This document shows, in pieces, positions 21,537-34,522 of a stretch of DNA of 64,000 nucleotides (position 1 is the stretch's first letter; each line of letters starts with the position of its first letter). Source of the stretch: Chaetomium olivaceum (lineage: Eukaryota; Ascomycota; Sordariomycetes; Sordariales; Chaetomiaceae); assembly GCA_039881045.1 (NCBI GenBank), contig JAYWVB010000013.1:1-64000 (forward strand). The letters are read 5' to 3'. The notes under the pieces are model-generated. The model was not told the DNA's origin. It did no database searches and was given only the letters and a program-made list of their open reading frames with translations. A program made the position numbers and the translations under genes.

Positions 21537-22735
21537 ATGGGAAAGCCCACTTCTCCGCTTCCCGGCCTCGCCGGAAGCAGCTCCGGCGCTGACGCCGTGT
21601 CGCTCCACACCCAGCCCGGCGACCGTGTGTACGAGAACGATGTACCGGAACTAGAATCCGACATGCCCCCTCTCTACTCGGACATTGAGCCAGACACAAC
21701 CGCCAATGCCCCCCTCCTCCCAGTCGTCCTCAGGCCCTCATACGTTGTTGTGGATTTCGAGAATAACGGCATCAGCTTCCGTCAAGTGGATGCAAACACT
21801 GGTGCCGAATTCCTCATCCACCCAGACCTAGACGAGGACCCGTCCGTCTTGGAGCGCCAAATCCGGAAGTCGGCCACCAAGCCGCCACGCCCCTCCGTCC
21901 GCGTTCTCGGCACCCACAGCCAGACGGTTCAGGAGAAGGGCAAGTCGGAGAAGAAAACCATCACCGACTTCGACGTCTCGGTGGAGCTCACGCCTTACCT
22001 TTTCTCGGATGCCACAAGCGCCACGTCCTGGACAGAGCTGCGTACCGTCGAGAACACCGAGAGCACCCGGCGCGGCACCATCCTGCGAAAGCGGGCGCCC
22101 GGTGTCAAGCGAGATATTGAGATCTCTGAACCCAAACCTACTCTCACCGAGTGGTGTCACCGATACTGCGCCAGTCATGCCGGCGTTAAATCTTTTGTCC
22201 TCAAGCGACAGGTGACGGGCTTCGACGAGGAGAAGATGAAACAGAAATTGGAGACCCTCGTCCGTGGAACCAACTACCGTGGGAAAGTCACCATCTCGTT
22301 TCCTGTCAGGACGACTATGTGACGGTGTACAGCAGCTGCAAGGCCAACAAGTGGCGTTTGACGCCGTGGATTGTCTGGGTGTGCTATCTCAGTTTCCTCT
22401 GGCTTTTTACCTGGCCGTACCTCTTCTTCCGGACCAAACGGTTCGAGGTGGCCGTTGCCGAGTGGCCGTTCTCGGTTACTGAGGAAAATGGAAGCAAGCG
22501 GTATGTCAGTATGTCCGAGGACCATATCTACAACCTTTGGGGTCGGGCCATCAGTCGTGCGGTGTTGGATAAGCGGCAAGGTACACTGGACCAAGAGGAC
22601 CTCATTGCCTCCCAGACTGCCCCCGAAGAGCCATTCGGCGCTGCCTTGGAGGGTGCTCCGAGTTTCCTTCGGCATGGGATCAATGCCATAACCGCGGTGA
22701 ACCGCCAGCTGGGCTGGGGCGGAGATTCATGGTAA
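21537..22735 (+). CDS. conserved fungal one-TM protein of unknown function (frameshifted)
   Basis: The start at 21537 (MGKPTSPLPG) follows an upstream open stretch that looks like 5' leader. Residues ~60-260 form a soluble, charged domain; the second part, in another frame from ~22310, contains a single strong TM helix (TPWIVWVCYLSFLWLFTWPY) followed by a soluble tail ending NRQLGWGGDSW. The break lies at TTTCCTGTCAGG/ACGACTAT, where one base seems to be missing; restoring it gives 399 residues. No GT..AG pair of usable length explains it. The protein is a widespread filamentous-fungal hypothetical with no assigned activity. Confidence 0.65.
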
Positions 22736-22966
22736 GGGGCCCACGGGGTTCAAGGGTTTGGATGGTATATGAGCAACGGAGTTGGGTGTTTCAGGTGTTT
22801 CAATGTTTTCCATCTTTTATCTTCAGAGCTTGTAGCAACACCTCCTTTATTTGCCTATTCTCTTGTGTCCGTACAGTGAAGCAGAAAGAATCCACGATCC
22901 CCCAATCCCCTGATCCTCATCACGTCCCAAAGATATATCATGTTCGCAATGCCATCGTCCCGTCCC

Positions 22967-24554
22967 CTAATCAGTGTTGGCGGACTCATCATTGAGACCA
23001 AAAGATTTCATAACAGCAACAAGCACCGGAGCCGAGATCAAAACCGAGTTGTGTCCTAAGACTGTTAGCCCACCGATCACTTCTTGTCTCCAAGATGGAA
23101 ACGTACCTCCATGCGGCACCAGCTCTTGCCTAACCAGCACATCCTCCTCCTCCCAGATCGCAACAAATGAGTTCTTCCCCCTGACCACCGTCCTCCGTTT
23201 CTTCTCCACCTGAAACCCTTCCCCATCCACCCTCCCACCCACCAACCCCTCCACGGCCGCCTTAAACAACTTATCATCCTCATGAGCCGGAATATCCCAA
23301 TCATCCTTCGCATGCACCAGACTCAACCTCAACCTCCCCCCCCCTCGCCCTCACCCCCTTCACCACCTCCCTCCACCTCCCGCACTATCCCACTTATCCA
23401 CCACCCGCCCCATCACCTTGCCCAACAGCCACGGCCACCACATCAGCGGCCTCAGCACCGGCACCCAACCCGCAATGGCATACCCACTCAGCATATCCGG
23501 CAGCGAACTAAACCCCGCCACCAGCACCACCCCGGCAAAATCCCACCCTTCCCGGCCCAGCATAAACCGCTCGCTCGCCGCCGCCGCCACCGCGGTACCT
23601 AGGCTATGACCGACCAGCACAATCCGCGAGGGGTGCACCCCGGCCGTGTGCACGGCCCATTCCACGGCGGCTCGGCGTCCAGGAGCAGGCCGCTTTCCGT
23701 GGGCGTGCCGCTGCTGAGGCCGAATCCCCGGTAGTCGAGGGTCAGGAGGTGGTAAGGGCTGTGCAGGCCCGTGAGGGAGTGGTAGTGTGCGGGGCGGTAG
23801 CCTTGGGTGAGTTGCGCGGCGTTGCCGTGGACTGGGAGTAAGGGGGGTTAGTCAGTGTGTGGGTGGTTGTTTGTCGGGTGTTGGTGGTTGGTGGTTGGCT
23901 GGGTGGTTGGGGGGGAGGGGGTGGCGGGGGAAGGTGTTGGTGTTGGTGTTGGTGTCGGTGTTGGTGGGAAAGTGGCATGACATGGGGGATGCGGGTGACT
24001 TACAGGAGATGACTAGCTTGACGTTGGGGTCGTCACGAAGGAGGCGGAAGTTCTCGGTGGTGGTGATGTCTGGGGAGATTCCGCTTGGTTGGGAGGAGAG
24101 TTTGGTTTCGTGCTGGGCGTAGACAGAGAGGGGGAGGATATGCCATGCATACAGCTTTTGGTTGTCGGCCGTGGTGAGATGGAAAGGGGTTACTTGGTTC
24201 TCTGAAGCGGGGAATAACAGTTAGTCATCGCCCTGCATCGGTATCTTCAATCGGTCGATGAACGATATACTCACTCGCAAATCCCCACTGTTCCGGCTTG
24301 TTGATGTCCCTCCACCAAAGGGTGTGGACCTTGTGCGCATAAAGGAAACTGCCAAGAGTCTGAATTAGCTGCTATCATCAACATAAAGTTCGGTCTCACA
24401 CGACCTTGAGGGAAATGAAGAACAAATAAGCTATGTAAGTATCTTACTTTCGCTGGAGATATGGGACGGCGCTCAAGCCCAGAAAGACGAGATATAGACC
24501 CACTGGGACGCCAACGATGAGAGTGGGAACGAGAATGGCAGTTGTATTTGCCAT
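22967..24554 (-). CDS. BEM46/ABHD-type alpha/beta hydrolase, membrane-anchored (frame breaks)
   Basis: Five exons: 24554-24448, 24348-24275, 24201-24004, 23831-23107 and 23055-22967, all with consensus splice sites. Exon 1 encodes an N-terminal membrane anchor (ILVPTLIVGVPVGLYLVFLG). The catalytic triad is visible: FHGNAAQ, the elbow VGHSLGTAVA (Ser), HAKDDWDIP (Asp) and GGHNSV (His). A C-terminal segment ends SANTD. Exon 4 has one missing base near 23671 (GACGCCGAG/CCGCC) and a compensating pair: one missing near 23380 and one extra in a nine-C run at 23336-23344. Corrected length is about 397 residues. Relatives act as lipases or depalmitoylase-like enzymes at membranes; the substrate here is unknown. 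Confidence 0.75.
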
Positions 24555-25373
24555 CTTGAAATTAGAATGGCTGCCGATTGCTGATTCTCGCCGTTAATGT
24601 GGCGGGATTACATCAAGGCTGAGTGCAATGCATGTGTGTAAGATTAACAGCTTCCTTCCACGACCCTGCTGTCCAACATTTGGCCTTGACTGGCGACTCG
24701 GAGGATGATGGAACCTCCTGTCCAAGTTGGTCTGCACCGCTGACGTTGGCGGTGTGGGGCGGGATGGATTCTCTCAGCTTGCTCAAGAGCCCGTTTGTTA
24801 TCAGCCGCAGTTTCACGGTTTCTCATACGCATTGCCTTAGTTAATCTTGTTGACAGAAAAAGTGAATAAATGCAAGTCCGTAAGCAAATCTCCTGCCGTC
24901 GTACTTCCAATAACACCGGGAATCATTCGCATCCGTGTCTCCGAGATAGATATACAGTACTTGTGCCTCCTTCGCATTCCATTTCCCGTCTTCTGCAGAA
25001 AACGATCCAGGAACCGCTGGAACCTCTCCCACATCCAAACGGGATCCGCCCGAGCAGAAGGCCTGGTCGTTGCGAGCTTGGCAGCAAACCGCCAATCAGC
25101 GGCATTTCCCGGCGTTGCAGGGGCCTGTTAGCGCGTCGAACAACGACAGGGCCCATTTTCTTTTGGGGACCAGCCATTCTTCCCCGGCTTCCATTTGCAA
25201 CCTCGCAACAACTTCTTGGAGCAAGTCATCCTACAACAGCATCCGGTTCTTCAAGGAGCAGCAACCCCCTTACTAGCTTGCTGGATGAGCTTCCTTCAAC
25301 GAAGCGCTCGACGCCGATGAATATATGACGAACTATCGCTTGCTTCTCACATCCGCTCCGGCTGGCCGCTATA
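24555..25373. promoter_or_regulatory. divergent intergenic region between the BEM46-like gene and SWC3
   Basis: About 820 bp between two head-to-head genes. Several open frames cross it but none has domain character. I take it to contain both promoters and see no repeat. Confidence 0.35.
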
Positions 25374-27708
25374 ATGGAGAGGAAGAGGAAGCTGCCGGCG
25401 CGCGCCGCGGCGCGGGCTGAAGAGGCTGCAAAAAGGAGGACGATGACTCCGCCCAAGAGATCAGCTACCCCAGCACCTGCACCAACACCAGCACCCGAGC
25501 CCGAACCCGAACCGGTTCCAGTGGTAGATGTCGCCCCACCACTACCTAAATCCACCACCGCCGGCAAGCCTCTACCTACAGTCGATTCTCCCCAACCCGA
25601 TGACCTGCCCCGTACCGACTTCCAGACCGTTACAGAGAGGTACGTGCTCGTTGACTAATCTTGGGGGAGCTCCGCCGATAAGCTAACAGTAGGCTAGCGG
25701 TGTGCTGTCCGAATCTCTGTCACGGTCGCGCCAAAAGTGGACAATGGAGGGCATCTTTGAGAAGTACTGGTCTAAGCCGACCAAGAAAAAGGGTGTCGTG
25801 ATCGAAGAACCGAATAATCCGCCCAAGGAAAGCATGACCAAGATTGGCCAGATCACGATTACCGTCGAGCCGCACGTCTTCGAAGCGACCATGTTCGCCG
25901 TCAAAGACCCGAAACCACCTCTACCTCCACCACCGACGACCGAACGACCCATCATACAGTACGGGCCACCAAACGGAACGATGCCGCCCCCACCCACGCC
26001 TACACCAAAGGCTACAACACCCACAAATGCGTCGGGTCCCGTCCCAAGCGCGACGCAACCTCGGGCTCAGGGGCCTGTACCGGTCGAGACGAAACCGCCG
26101 GCTCCGATCCAAACTCATACACCGACACAAACACCAACTTTACCTTTGGCACGACCAAACGTGAGTCAAGCCACACCGGATGAATCACGGTCCGCACCGC
26201 CTATTCCTGCCATGCCGGCAAGACCAATGGCTTCACCGCGGGGGATGGAAGCAGTCCTCTCACCCAGTACCGCGGCACCATTGATCCCACAAACGTCTCC
26301 ATCTACCCAGCCCCAGCCGCCGCGGCCAACTCCTCCCCCAAGTTATCCGCTCCCATCGGGACCCACGACAGGTACACCAGCGGGCCCTCCGAGACCTGCA
26401 AACACGATAGCCAACAACTCGGTGCCAAATGGCACCTCTGCCCCGCCTGCCGGCGCAGCGGCGAAGCCCGCACCCGGCACCGATCCGATTATCCTCATGC
26501 TTGCAGAGAAGGCTGGTTCGGATCCCCAACTCCGCGACCTAATGAAGCGGGTCGCGCAAGGGGAAGCGGCGAAACATGAACTCGAGCGGTTTCAAGCCAT
26601 TATTGATGCTATTACCGCCGAAAGTAAGCGAAATGGAGGTACCTCGGGACCGTCAGCAGATCGGCTTCTGGTTGACGGGAGGACTGTGCGATACTTTGCA
26701 GATGAGGTTCGCGCGATCCTAGACATTGTCTTCACGTCAAATCCCAAACAAACCTCCGCCGACTTGCGGCCTCCGGTGGGGAGCGATGCGCTCGTTGTCA
26801 TGCTGGTCAAGACGGCGCTCGACGATCCCAAGACTCGCGACATAGTGAGGCGCATCGCCGAGAACAAGACGCAATTCGCGGACGCCACCGACCTCAAGGT
26901 CACCCTCGACGGCTTACGCACCAAGCTCATCAAAGAGAAGGAACGTCAGCAGGCACAATCGCCAGTCCCGGCCTCACCAGCAACCACAAAACCCAACGGT
27001 GCGCCTAATGGCTTCACAACACTGCCGAACGCGGTCCCGCAGTCACCCGCCCCCCAAACGGCACTCCGATCCAAGGGACCGCCACCACCACCGCCAAAGC
27101 CCGACATCACCGCCCTCGTGTTCGAGTTTACCGGTGGGACAGGCGACCGTTACCTCTTCCCAAAGTTCAGCCTTCTCGAGTACGTCCCGGTTCCTTCCGG
27201 ACAACAAGTAATAGCCTCGTTTCTCCTCGTGCGGAAGGGTAGCAAGGCCGAATATCCGATGGCAGACCCTTCGCTCGATTACTACCAACCCCTAACAATT
27301 CGACTCTTCACCCACGCCGGTCGTCACCTCGAACATCTCGCTCGGGTGGTTGCTCCGCCAGACGAGGTACGGCGATACATGGACGACGTGATGAGTAAAA
27401 TGACCCGGGCAGAGTACATTCTGCTGGCCATGAGGTTGCCCCGACGGGATGGGTCGGAAGATGACAAAGAGAACGAGCGGGAGGTCAAGCAACTCAATGG
27501 CGGGCCATTCAAAGACAAAGACAAGGAAAACGGTTTAGAAGTAGTACAGAAGTCGGCGCAGCCACCGCCTGGTGTGTTGTGGACCACGAAATCCTCCAAG
27601 GCGGATATGAAGGGCCTTCCAGTGAAAGGAAAGGCATTCGGGAGAGTTATGGATGCCGATGATCAGTATCAAAGCTTTATTGCGTCGGTCAGCCGCAAGG
27701 AGGTATGA
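25374..27708 (+). CDS. SWC3: SWR1 chromatin-remodelling complex subunit 3
   Basis: Exons 25374-25639 and 25698-27708 (58-bp intron, GTACGT...GGCTAG) encode 758 residues. The N-terminus MERKRKLPARAAARA, then DFQTVTESGVLSESLSRSRQ, KWTMEGIFEKYWSKPTKKK and MTKIGQITITVEPHVFE form the SWC3 domain spanning the splice. A long Pro/Thr/Ala linker follows (residues ~190-370), then a helical C-terminal region (LMLAEKAGSDPQLRDLMKRV and LVKTALDDPKTRDIVRRIAE are two similar helical repeats) and a conserved block with FEFTGGTGDRYLFPKFSLLE. In yeast the subunit belongs to SWR1, which deposits H2A.Z in nucleosomes. The call rests on recognition of the N-terminal domain. Confidence 0.75.
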
Positions 27709-29352
27709 GCGGCCTCAGATCTGGGTTCAGTGTGTGTTTGGTTGCGGGTTGCTTCGAGCGGGCGATGTACAGGACCGTATGAACCGCGAATCTCGTCGAC
27801 CTTAGTTTGGGGTAAACGTTTTCTTTTACACGGTTTCGGTATCATATCGGGCGGAACGGACTGAGGACTGAATTGGACGGACGGATAGGAATATCATGGA
27901 TGGGGTTGCATGCGATTCTCGGCTGGAGTTTTCGTTGACTACTACTACTACCCATTCTTATCAACACGGTTTACTTTAACGCCACCACTGTCTCGGCTGG
28001 ACACAGCAGTGGGACTTTGCTCCAACTTCAAGCAACTCAACTTGCAATCCGGAATCGGGCCATTTTAGAGATTCTCCTGTACCGTAGTGAAGTTGACACT
28101 AAATGTGACAGCGAACTCCGTCGCACCCCCATTGGTTGTCATATTCAGGGATGCGGTACTCCGATCGGCTTTCTTTCTGCACTCCAATCCCCCAATCTTA
28201 ATCCAAGTTGGCTGCAAGAAGTGCTTCTGCTGCTCCCAACTTGGCGTTCAGCTAGTGTCAGAGTGTTACGCGAGCCCAAGCAGCACAGAGCGCCGGGACC
28301 GCGTTCTCTGTTTGCATATATCGGTACAATCATTGATTACGCCATTTCATGTCATGCCCGGGCAGCAAGAGAACGACGATATTATGTGCAGAAAGGTAAA
28401 GCCACCTCCGGTGCGCGTGGATGATATACTTGGTGAATGTCAGGCTCTTCAATCAAAACTTAATTCAACAAGAAATCTCACACATCACCCCTCGGTTTTC
28501 AAACCTCTGTATTCGGATGCACCAATGGACCTGATTGCGTTTTTTATTCTTATACCGGATAGTCGAGCTGAATCCCCGCCGTCCGCAAAGCTCTTGTTAC
28601 ACATCTCCAGGATATCTATCCCACACCTTTGTAGCCTCGATGATTATTCCCGCGAGTTCAAGACCGGAGCCAAAATGGTGACGGTGTTCTTTTTACGCAA
28701 TGTGGTGTTTGTCGGGTTTGACCGCGTCCATGCAGATAAATCAAGCCCTGGGGCCTGTATGTGAAGGTTCTATGAGTGCTTTAATGAACAGGCTGCTGTT
28801 GCTCAGTGGCCCAGTAAGATAGGTAGATTTCATGCAGCTTCATGTTCGGATTACACATCCACAAACAGGTAAGGCACAACATGCACCAATACAATTTTTG
28901 CAGACTTTAAATCCGGTGGTAGTTCGCAGATTGGGTCGAGTAAAACAAGCAGTCATAATCATAACAAGGCGAATAAAGATTTCCAGGAGTTCCAGCGCTG
29001 TGCCCGGTACCTAGCTCAACTCGAGTCAACGTTGAAGAATCAAGGCTTGAGTGCTCCCAGGTCACGGCAGATCCCGGCGGGTGGGGCGATTTGCCGGAGA
29101 AAGTTGCTCGCCGAAGCTGAGGACGCCATGCCAAGTTCGGCTTAGCCCCAACCTCGCTGAATCTTGGCCTTGAAGCTCAATCGCCTTCCTCACTCAGACT
29201 CGACTTTCATAAAAGCTGCCTTTGTCCCTTCTTTCAACGCCGACCTGCTTTCCTTTCAATCTTGCCACCATCACACTCTGCCCCTCCATTAACATAGCGC
29301 ACTGCGAACACCGTCCCTGAGACGAGCTGATTCGACCATCTACACAGCCGAA
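27709..29352. other. intergenic, 1.6 kb
   Basis: 3' flank of SWC3 and the SPT5 promoter; the last 150 bp are CT-rich leader. A 226-codon frame (28087-28764) is open, but its composition and lack of any motif make me doubt it. No repeat or RNA gene was recognised. Confidence 0.4.
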
Positions 29353-32300
29353 ATGGCGTCAAGCGCCCCCTTCCATTTTGCAGGCGATTCCGAGTCGGAA
29401 GACGACAACTTCAACCCCGCCCCGGCCGATGCTTCAGACGACGAAGAGGGCGCCCAGCGCGCGAGTGGAAAGAGTGACCGCCGCGCAAGGAGCCCCGTTG
29501 CTGACGACGACGAGAACGACGAGGATGAGGATGAGGAACGCCCTGCCAAAAGCGCGTCAAAACGGCCGCGCGATGCGGACGATGAGGATAATGAGGACGA
29601 GGAAGAAGACGAAGAAGAGGCCGTAGGCAAAAACGGATACGATGAAGACGAGGAGGAGGAAGAGGAAGAGGAGGAGGATGACGATGACGATGTCCAGCAT
29701 GTGAGTGCCAGTGCTGCCCTGTCGCTCTCCAGATTTCTGCGCGCCTCAGAATACCCGCAATTCCATTGCCGCTGACGATCGGTCACTGACAAACCTCGCA
29801 GCGCCACCGCCGCAAGCGTCGCAAGGACCATCGCGCCGCCTTCTTCGATATCGAAGCAGAAGTCGAAGATGAAGACGAAGCCGAAGATGAGGAGAAAGAG
29901 GGTGAAGAAATAGAAGACTTCATCGACAATGCTCATCCCGATGATATTGCCGAGAGCGGCCACCTCGACGATGATCGGAGGCATCGCGAGCTCGACCGTC
30001 GTCGCGAGATCGAGGCCAGCATGGACGCAGAGAAACAAGCCGAGATTTTGAGGGCGCGCTACGGCAAGCGAGCCCCAGCCAGGGGTTATGGGGAGATGAC
30101 AGTCGTCCCTAAGCGATTGCTGCTTCCCAGTGTCGACGACCCGAGTATCTGGGCCGTCAGGTGTAAGGAAGGAAAGGAGCGGGATGTCGTCTTTTCCATC
30201 ATGCGGCGCGTGGAGGAGCGAGCAGGCGGTAAGGATGCGATCGCTATCACTTCCGCCTTCGAGCGTGGCGGCACGAACTCTGTCATGAAGGGTTACATCT
30301 ACGTCGAAGCCCGCCGTCAGAACGATATCATGCTTGCTCTAGATGGTGTTCTTGACGTTTACCCAAGGACGAAGATGGTCCTTGTCGAGTTGAAGGACAT
30401 GCCGGACCTGCTCCGGGTCACCAAGACCCCCAATCTGGAGCCTGGCGCGTGGGTGCGGTTGAAGAAGCCAGCGAAACACGCTGGTGATCTCGCCCAGGTT
30501 CTCGATGTGACGGAGAACGGCCTGGAAGCCCGTGTGCGCTTTATCCCGCGACTCGACTACGGCGTCCGGGATGAGACTCTCACCGGGGATGGCAAGCGCA
30601 AGCGCCCCGGCATGCCCGGCCCGCGGCCTCCTCAACGTCTTTTCAGCGAAGTCGAGGCAAGGAAGCGGCAGCCCCGCCAGATCCAGGGCAACCCGCAAAC
30701 CAACACCTGGACATACAACGGCGAAGATTACGAGAACGGATTCTGCGTCAAAGACATCAAGATCCAGCAGTTAGATGTCAAAGACGTCAACCCAACTCTT
30801 GAAGAGGTTACCAAGTTCGCCAGCGGTTCCGAAGACGGCACTGAAAACCTCGACCTCAAGGCTCTCGCGGCTAGCCTCAAGGACAGCAACACGAACGTTG
30901 CATACGTACCTGGGGATGTTATCGAGGTCTACGAGGGCGAGCAACGAGGTGTCATTGGCAAGGCAGTCAATGTACAGGGCGACATTGTCACGTTGAGGGT
31001 GACCGAAGGCGACCTGGCGGGACAGACAATCGAGGTTCCCAACAAGGGTCTGCGCAAACGGTTCAAGACCGGTGATCACGTCAAAGTCATTGGCGGCAGC
31101 CGTTTCCGCGATGAGGTCGGCATGATCGTCAAGATTGTCGACGATCGCATCACGCTCTTGACCGACCAAACCCACACGGAAGTCACCGTCTTCAGCAAAG
31201 ATCTGCGTGAGGCAAGCGACATTGGTGGCCAGGGGTCCATTGGCCAGTATTCGCTGCTTGATCTGGTTCAGCTCGACCCGACCACTGTTGCTTGCATCGT
31301 CAAGGTGGACCGGGAGTCGATGGTCGTGCTAGACCAGAACGGTGATACCAGGCAGGTAATGCCTTCTCAGATTGCAAACAAGCTGCCTAAGCGGAGGACT
31401 GCCGTGGCTGCCGACCGGAACGGCTCCGAGATTCGTCTCGACGACGTCGTACGCGAGTATGGCGGTCAGCAGCGGCAAGGCAAAATCATCCACATTCATC
31501 GGTCCTTCATCTTCCTCCACAGCAACGCCACCAACGAGAACGCCGGTGTCTTTGTTACCAGGGCTGGCAATGTCAGCACAATCGCGGCAAAGGGTGGCCG
31601 TGCCACCAACCCGACTTCCGGCCCCGACCTGAGCACCATGAACCCAGCTCTCAAGCGGAACCCGGCGCAAAGCCAAGGCATGCAACCCCCCAAGACGTTC
31701 GGCCGTGATCGTGCCCTCGGCCAAACGGTCAGCATCCGAAGAGGCGGCTACAAGGCGCTGGTGGGTATCGTCAAGGATACTTCCGAGACCCATGCGCGCG
31801 TTGAGCTTCACGGCAAGAATAAGATTGTTAGTATTGCGAAGGCCGACCTCATCTTCAAGGACAAGGTGACCGGCAAGACGATCGACATTTACAGTCGCGG
31901 CGGTCGCGGCGGTTTCGGCGGTGCCGGCCGTGGTGGCGGATTTGGGTCTGGGGATCGGCCCGGCGGCAGCAGAACGCCCATGGGCGCGGGGGGCGGAGAG
32001 CGAACCCCGGCATGGGGTGCTTCGAAGTGTAAGTTCTATCATTTTCCGTGGGTTGCAGAGTCTGTGTGCTAACTATGATCCAGCGGCCGCCCGCACACCA
32101 GCCTGGGGCCGTGGCGAGGCGTCTGGTTCACGGACCCCCGCCTGGGGCGACGGCTCCCGCACCGTCAACCCCTACGAAGGCAACCGAACGGCTTACGGAG
32201 ACGGCAACCGCACCGCATACGGAGGTGCCACTTCGTACGGCGGTGGCTCTCGCACCCCGGCCTGGTCCTCTGGCGCCAAGACACCCGCACACGACGGCTT

Positions 32301-32734
32301 CGGCCACGGCTCCAAGACCCCGGCGTACAGCGCTGGCAGCAGCGACCCATGGGGTTCAAAGACACCTGCCTACGGCGTCTCAGCTCCTACCCCAGGTGCT
32401 AGTGGTGCCGACAGCTGGGGCTACACGCCCGGACAAAGCGGCGCAGCATACGACGCGCCCCCCCGGCGCCGGTCTGGGTGCGCCCACGCCCGCGGCCCTT
32501 AATGCCCCGACGCCTGGTGCGTACTCGGCGCCTACTCCGGCCGCGGTTGGCGCTCCTACTCCCGGTGCCTGGCAGGGTGGCTGGGGTGCCGATGCCGCGC
32601 CTACCCCGGCCGTCGGCGCCCCGACGCCTGCCGCCAGTGGTGGCTACTACAGTGCGCCTACGCCGGCCGCGTACGGCGGTGCGCCGGAAACGCCTGCTGC
32701 CTCGGGGGAGATTCGCTATGCCGATGATGATTGA
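29353..32734 (+). CDS. SPT5: transcription elongation factor SPT5 (one-base frame break near the C-terminus)
   Basis: Exons 29353-29700, 29802-32028 and 32084-32734. The N-terminus is very acidic (Asp/Glu run) as in all Spt5 proteins; exon 2 opens with a basic patch, then the NGN domain (IWAVRCKEGKERDVVFSIMR) that binds Spt4, and a series of KOW domains (YVPGDVIEVYEGEQRG, KTGDHVKVIGGSRF, GQTVSIRRGGYKALVG). The C-terminal region is made of repeats around S-R-T-P-A-W-G and later A-P-T-P, the Spt5 CTR phosphorylated by Bur1/CDK9. A run of seven C at 32458-32464 throws the frame; with six the CTR reads on to ...EIRYADDD and a stop at 32734, total 1,074 residues. Because SPT5 is essential, the extra C is most likely an assembly error. 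Confidence 0.93.
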
Positions 32735-33438
32735 GGGACGTGACGCAAGGAAAATGGAGGGTGGGAGACTGACTGGTTTAGTAGCGGTAATGGAGGAAGG
32801 GAGGGATGATGGCGTTTGGCAGAAAAGGGGCTTCACTACTACAGCACAGCGTACCTGATCGATTAGTTTGCTTACGGGCGGAATCAGTTTGGGACAGTTA
32901 TAGATGTGCTTCTTTACTTGCTTTGTTTCATGGCATCCTGCTTGTCTGCTTTGCTATGTACCTACGTGTTGTTGCCGGTTGGTTCCCTCTTTGCAGTGCG
33001 TCTGTCAACTTGTGGCCCTTGCTTGCCCGCGACACAAACCACGACATATGATATGGCTAGTTAGTTCACAAGTTGATCAAGCGAGCATGCAACATGATCT
33101 GATTTCATCAAGTATTCAACTCATGATAAAATTGGAATTGATACCGAACCCGTTAGCTTGCAACCTGGCGGCGACTTCAACCTACGGATCTTAGTTACTT
33201 ACTTGTAGACTTGTTGACCCTCCCATTCTAGATATCATAAACCTCCAGCTGTCATACTAACAGCATCCCTCTTTCTCTCTCAATGACCTTCTCTCCTTCC
33301 TCCTCGTATACTACTTACTTACGAGTTTAATTTTACTTGACACTTACCATTGAACCAGTCCCGCCATAACTTTACAACTCTCCCTTTTACTGAGTACTTA
33401 CCAACCCTCCTCCGTAACAAACCTTATACTCATCAAAA
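32735..33438. other. intergenic
   Basis: SPT5 3' flank and the region downstream of a small minus-strand gene. AT-rich and T-rich, with no gene seen. Confidence 0.4.
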
Positions 33439-33615
33439 TCAAGAGTGCTCCATGCACGCCATCAAATCAAACGTCTTGGACTGGCTGGTGTCCTCGCTGA
33501 TCTGGAACTCGGGACAGATGAGCCCCTTGAGCAGCGCGTACTCGCACTTTTGGAACGTCGAGGCGTTTGGGGTGCGGCAGCCGCAGCAGAAGGTGTTGTA
33601 GCCGACGGTGCACAT
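33439..33615 (-). CDS. small cysteine-rich protein, 58 residues
   Basis: An intronless minus frame from ATG at 33615 to TGA at 33439. The product starts MCTVGYNTFCCGCRTPN and contains seven Cys (positions 2, 10, 11, 13, 24, 34, 54), with a CCGC cluster that could bind metal. It has no signal peptide (charged or polar start after MC). Coding sequence is markedly more GC-rich than its flanks, and the CAAAG-ATG context is good. It resembles in style the short Met-Cys-starting fungal proteins with CGH or CGC motifs and has a partner of the same size class at 41654-41923. Function is unknown. It is below the usual annotation size cut-off. Confidence 0.55.
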   Translation of the reverse strand: MCTVGYNTFCCGCRTPNASTFQKCEYALLKGLICPEFQISEDTSQSKTFDLMACMEHS

Positions 33616-34522
33616 CTTTGCTGTTGGGTTGTTTCGGTTGTTATGGGTGGGGTGGGTGGTGGTGGGTTAGTGGGTTGGTGGTCCTCCGGTTCTTACCTGG
33701 TGGTGTCCTACCTGGTGTTCGTGCATGGGTGTGAGAGCTACCTACCTGGATCCTGGGCCTTCGTGGCTTGTGCGTCGCTGTGCCTATCTGTGAGAGATTA
33801 GCTTGGAGACTTACCTGGCTTCCGATCTTGTGTCAAGATGGAAGGTAGGCGTGAGCTGAAGGGTTGGGGATGGGATCGTGGTAGTTGCTCTCTGTGTGGG
33901 TTTAGTGAGTGGTAGTGTGAATGGGAACGGGAGTTATGTTCTGGAAGGAGATGGGAGAGTTTATATGTGGAATTTAGTATCATGTTTGACCTTTTACTCC
34001 CTCGCCAGTTTATTCTCTTGCAGTCTTTCATTGCTAGGTCCCAGATTCCCCTGAAACAATGACAGCACATAATAGTATTGCTCGACCCTCTTTGACCTCA
34101 CCTGCTGTAAGAAAACCCGCAAACTTTGGTTTCCATTGATCCTTTGTTCTGCTTTTAGCATGGGAATGATATGGATAGATATCTAACATTAGGTGCTTTT
34201 CTAGAAGTCAATCGGGGAAAGCATTGCGGTAAAGTCACCACAGCTTGCTAGATGCTTTACGCCACCAGATCTGCTCCTCACTTTTTAGATATTATGATCA
34301 TTTACGACTCCAGGTTCTACCCAATCTCGTGACATTTTATTTCACTACGTTGCCCCCTTATCTTGTCCTAGCTTGACTACTCCGTTTCACCTTCTTTTGC
34401 ATGAGGTTCACCTAGCACGTTCGAAATATGGAAAGCGTTAATAGATAAAAAGTAATGATAACTTAAAGGTATGAATAAGTAAATGGAATGAACTTTTGGC
34501 TAGGGACGAAGCAAAAGAAATG
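33616..34522. other. upstream region of the small Cys-rich gene, AT-rich
   Basis: The first ~400 bp probably contain the 5' leader (a GTAAGT occurs near 33808 on the minus strand, so a leader intron is possible). The rest is AT-rich with no ORF of note. Confidence 0.35.

Noticed and set aside
28087..28764. 226-codon plus frame between SWC3 and SPT5
   Set aside because: No domain, no splice or start context, and composition unlike neighbouring genes; kept only as a note.
31329..32042. 237-codon minus frame over SPT5
   Set aside because: Antisense of SPT5 exon 2 and of low-complexity composition.
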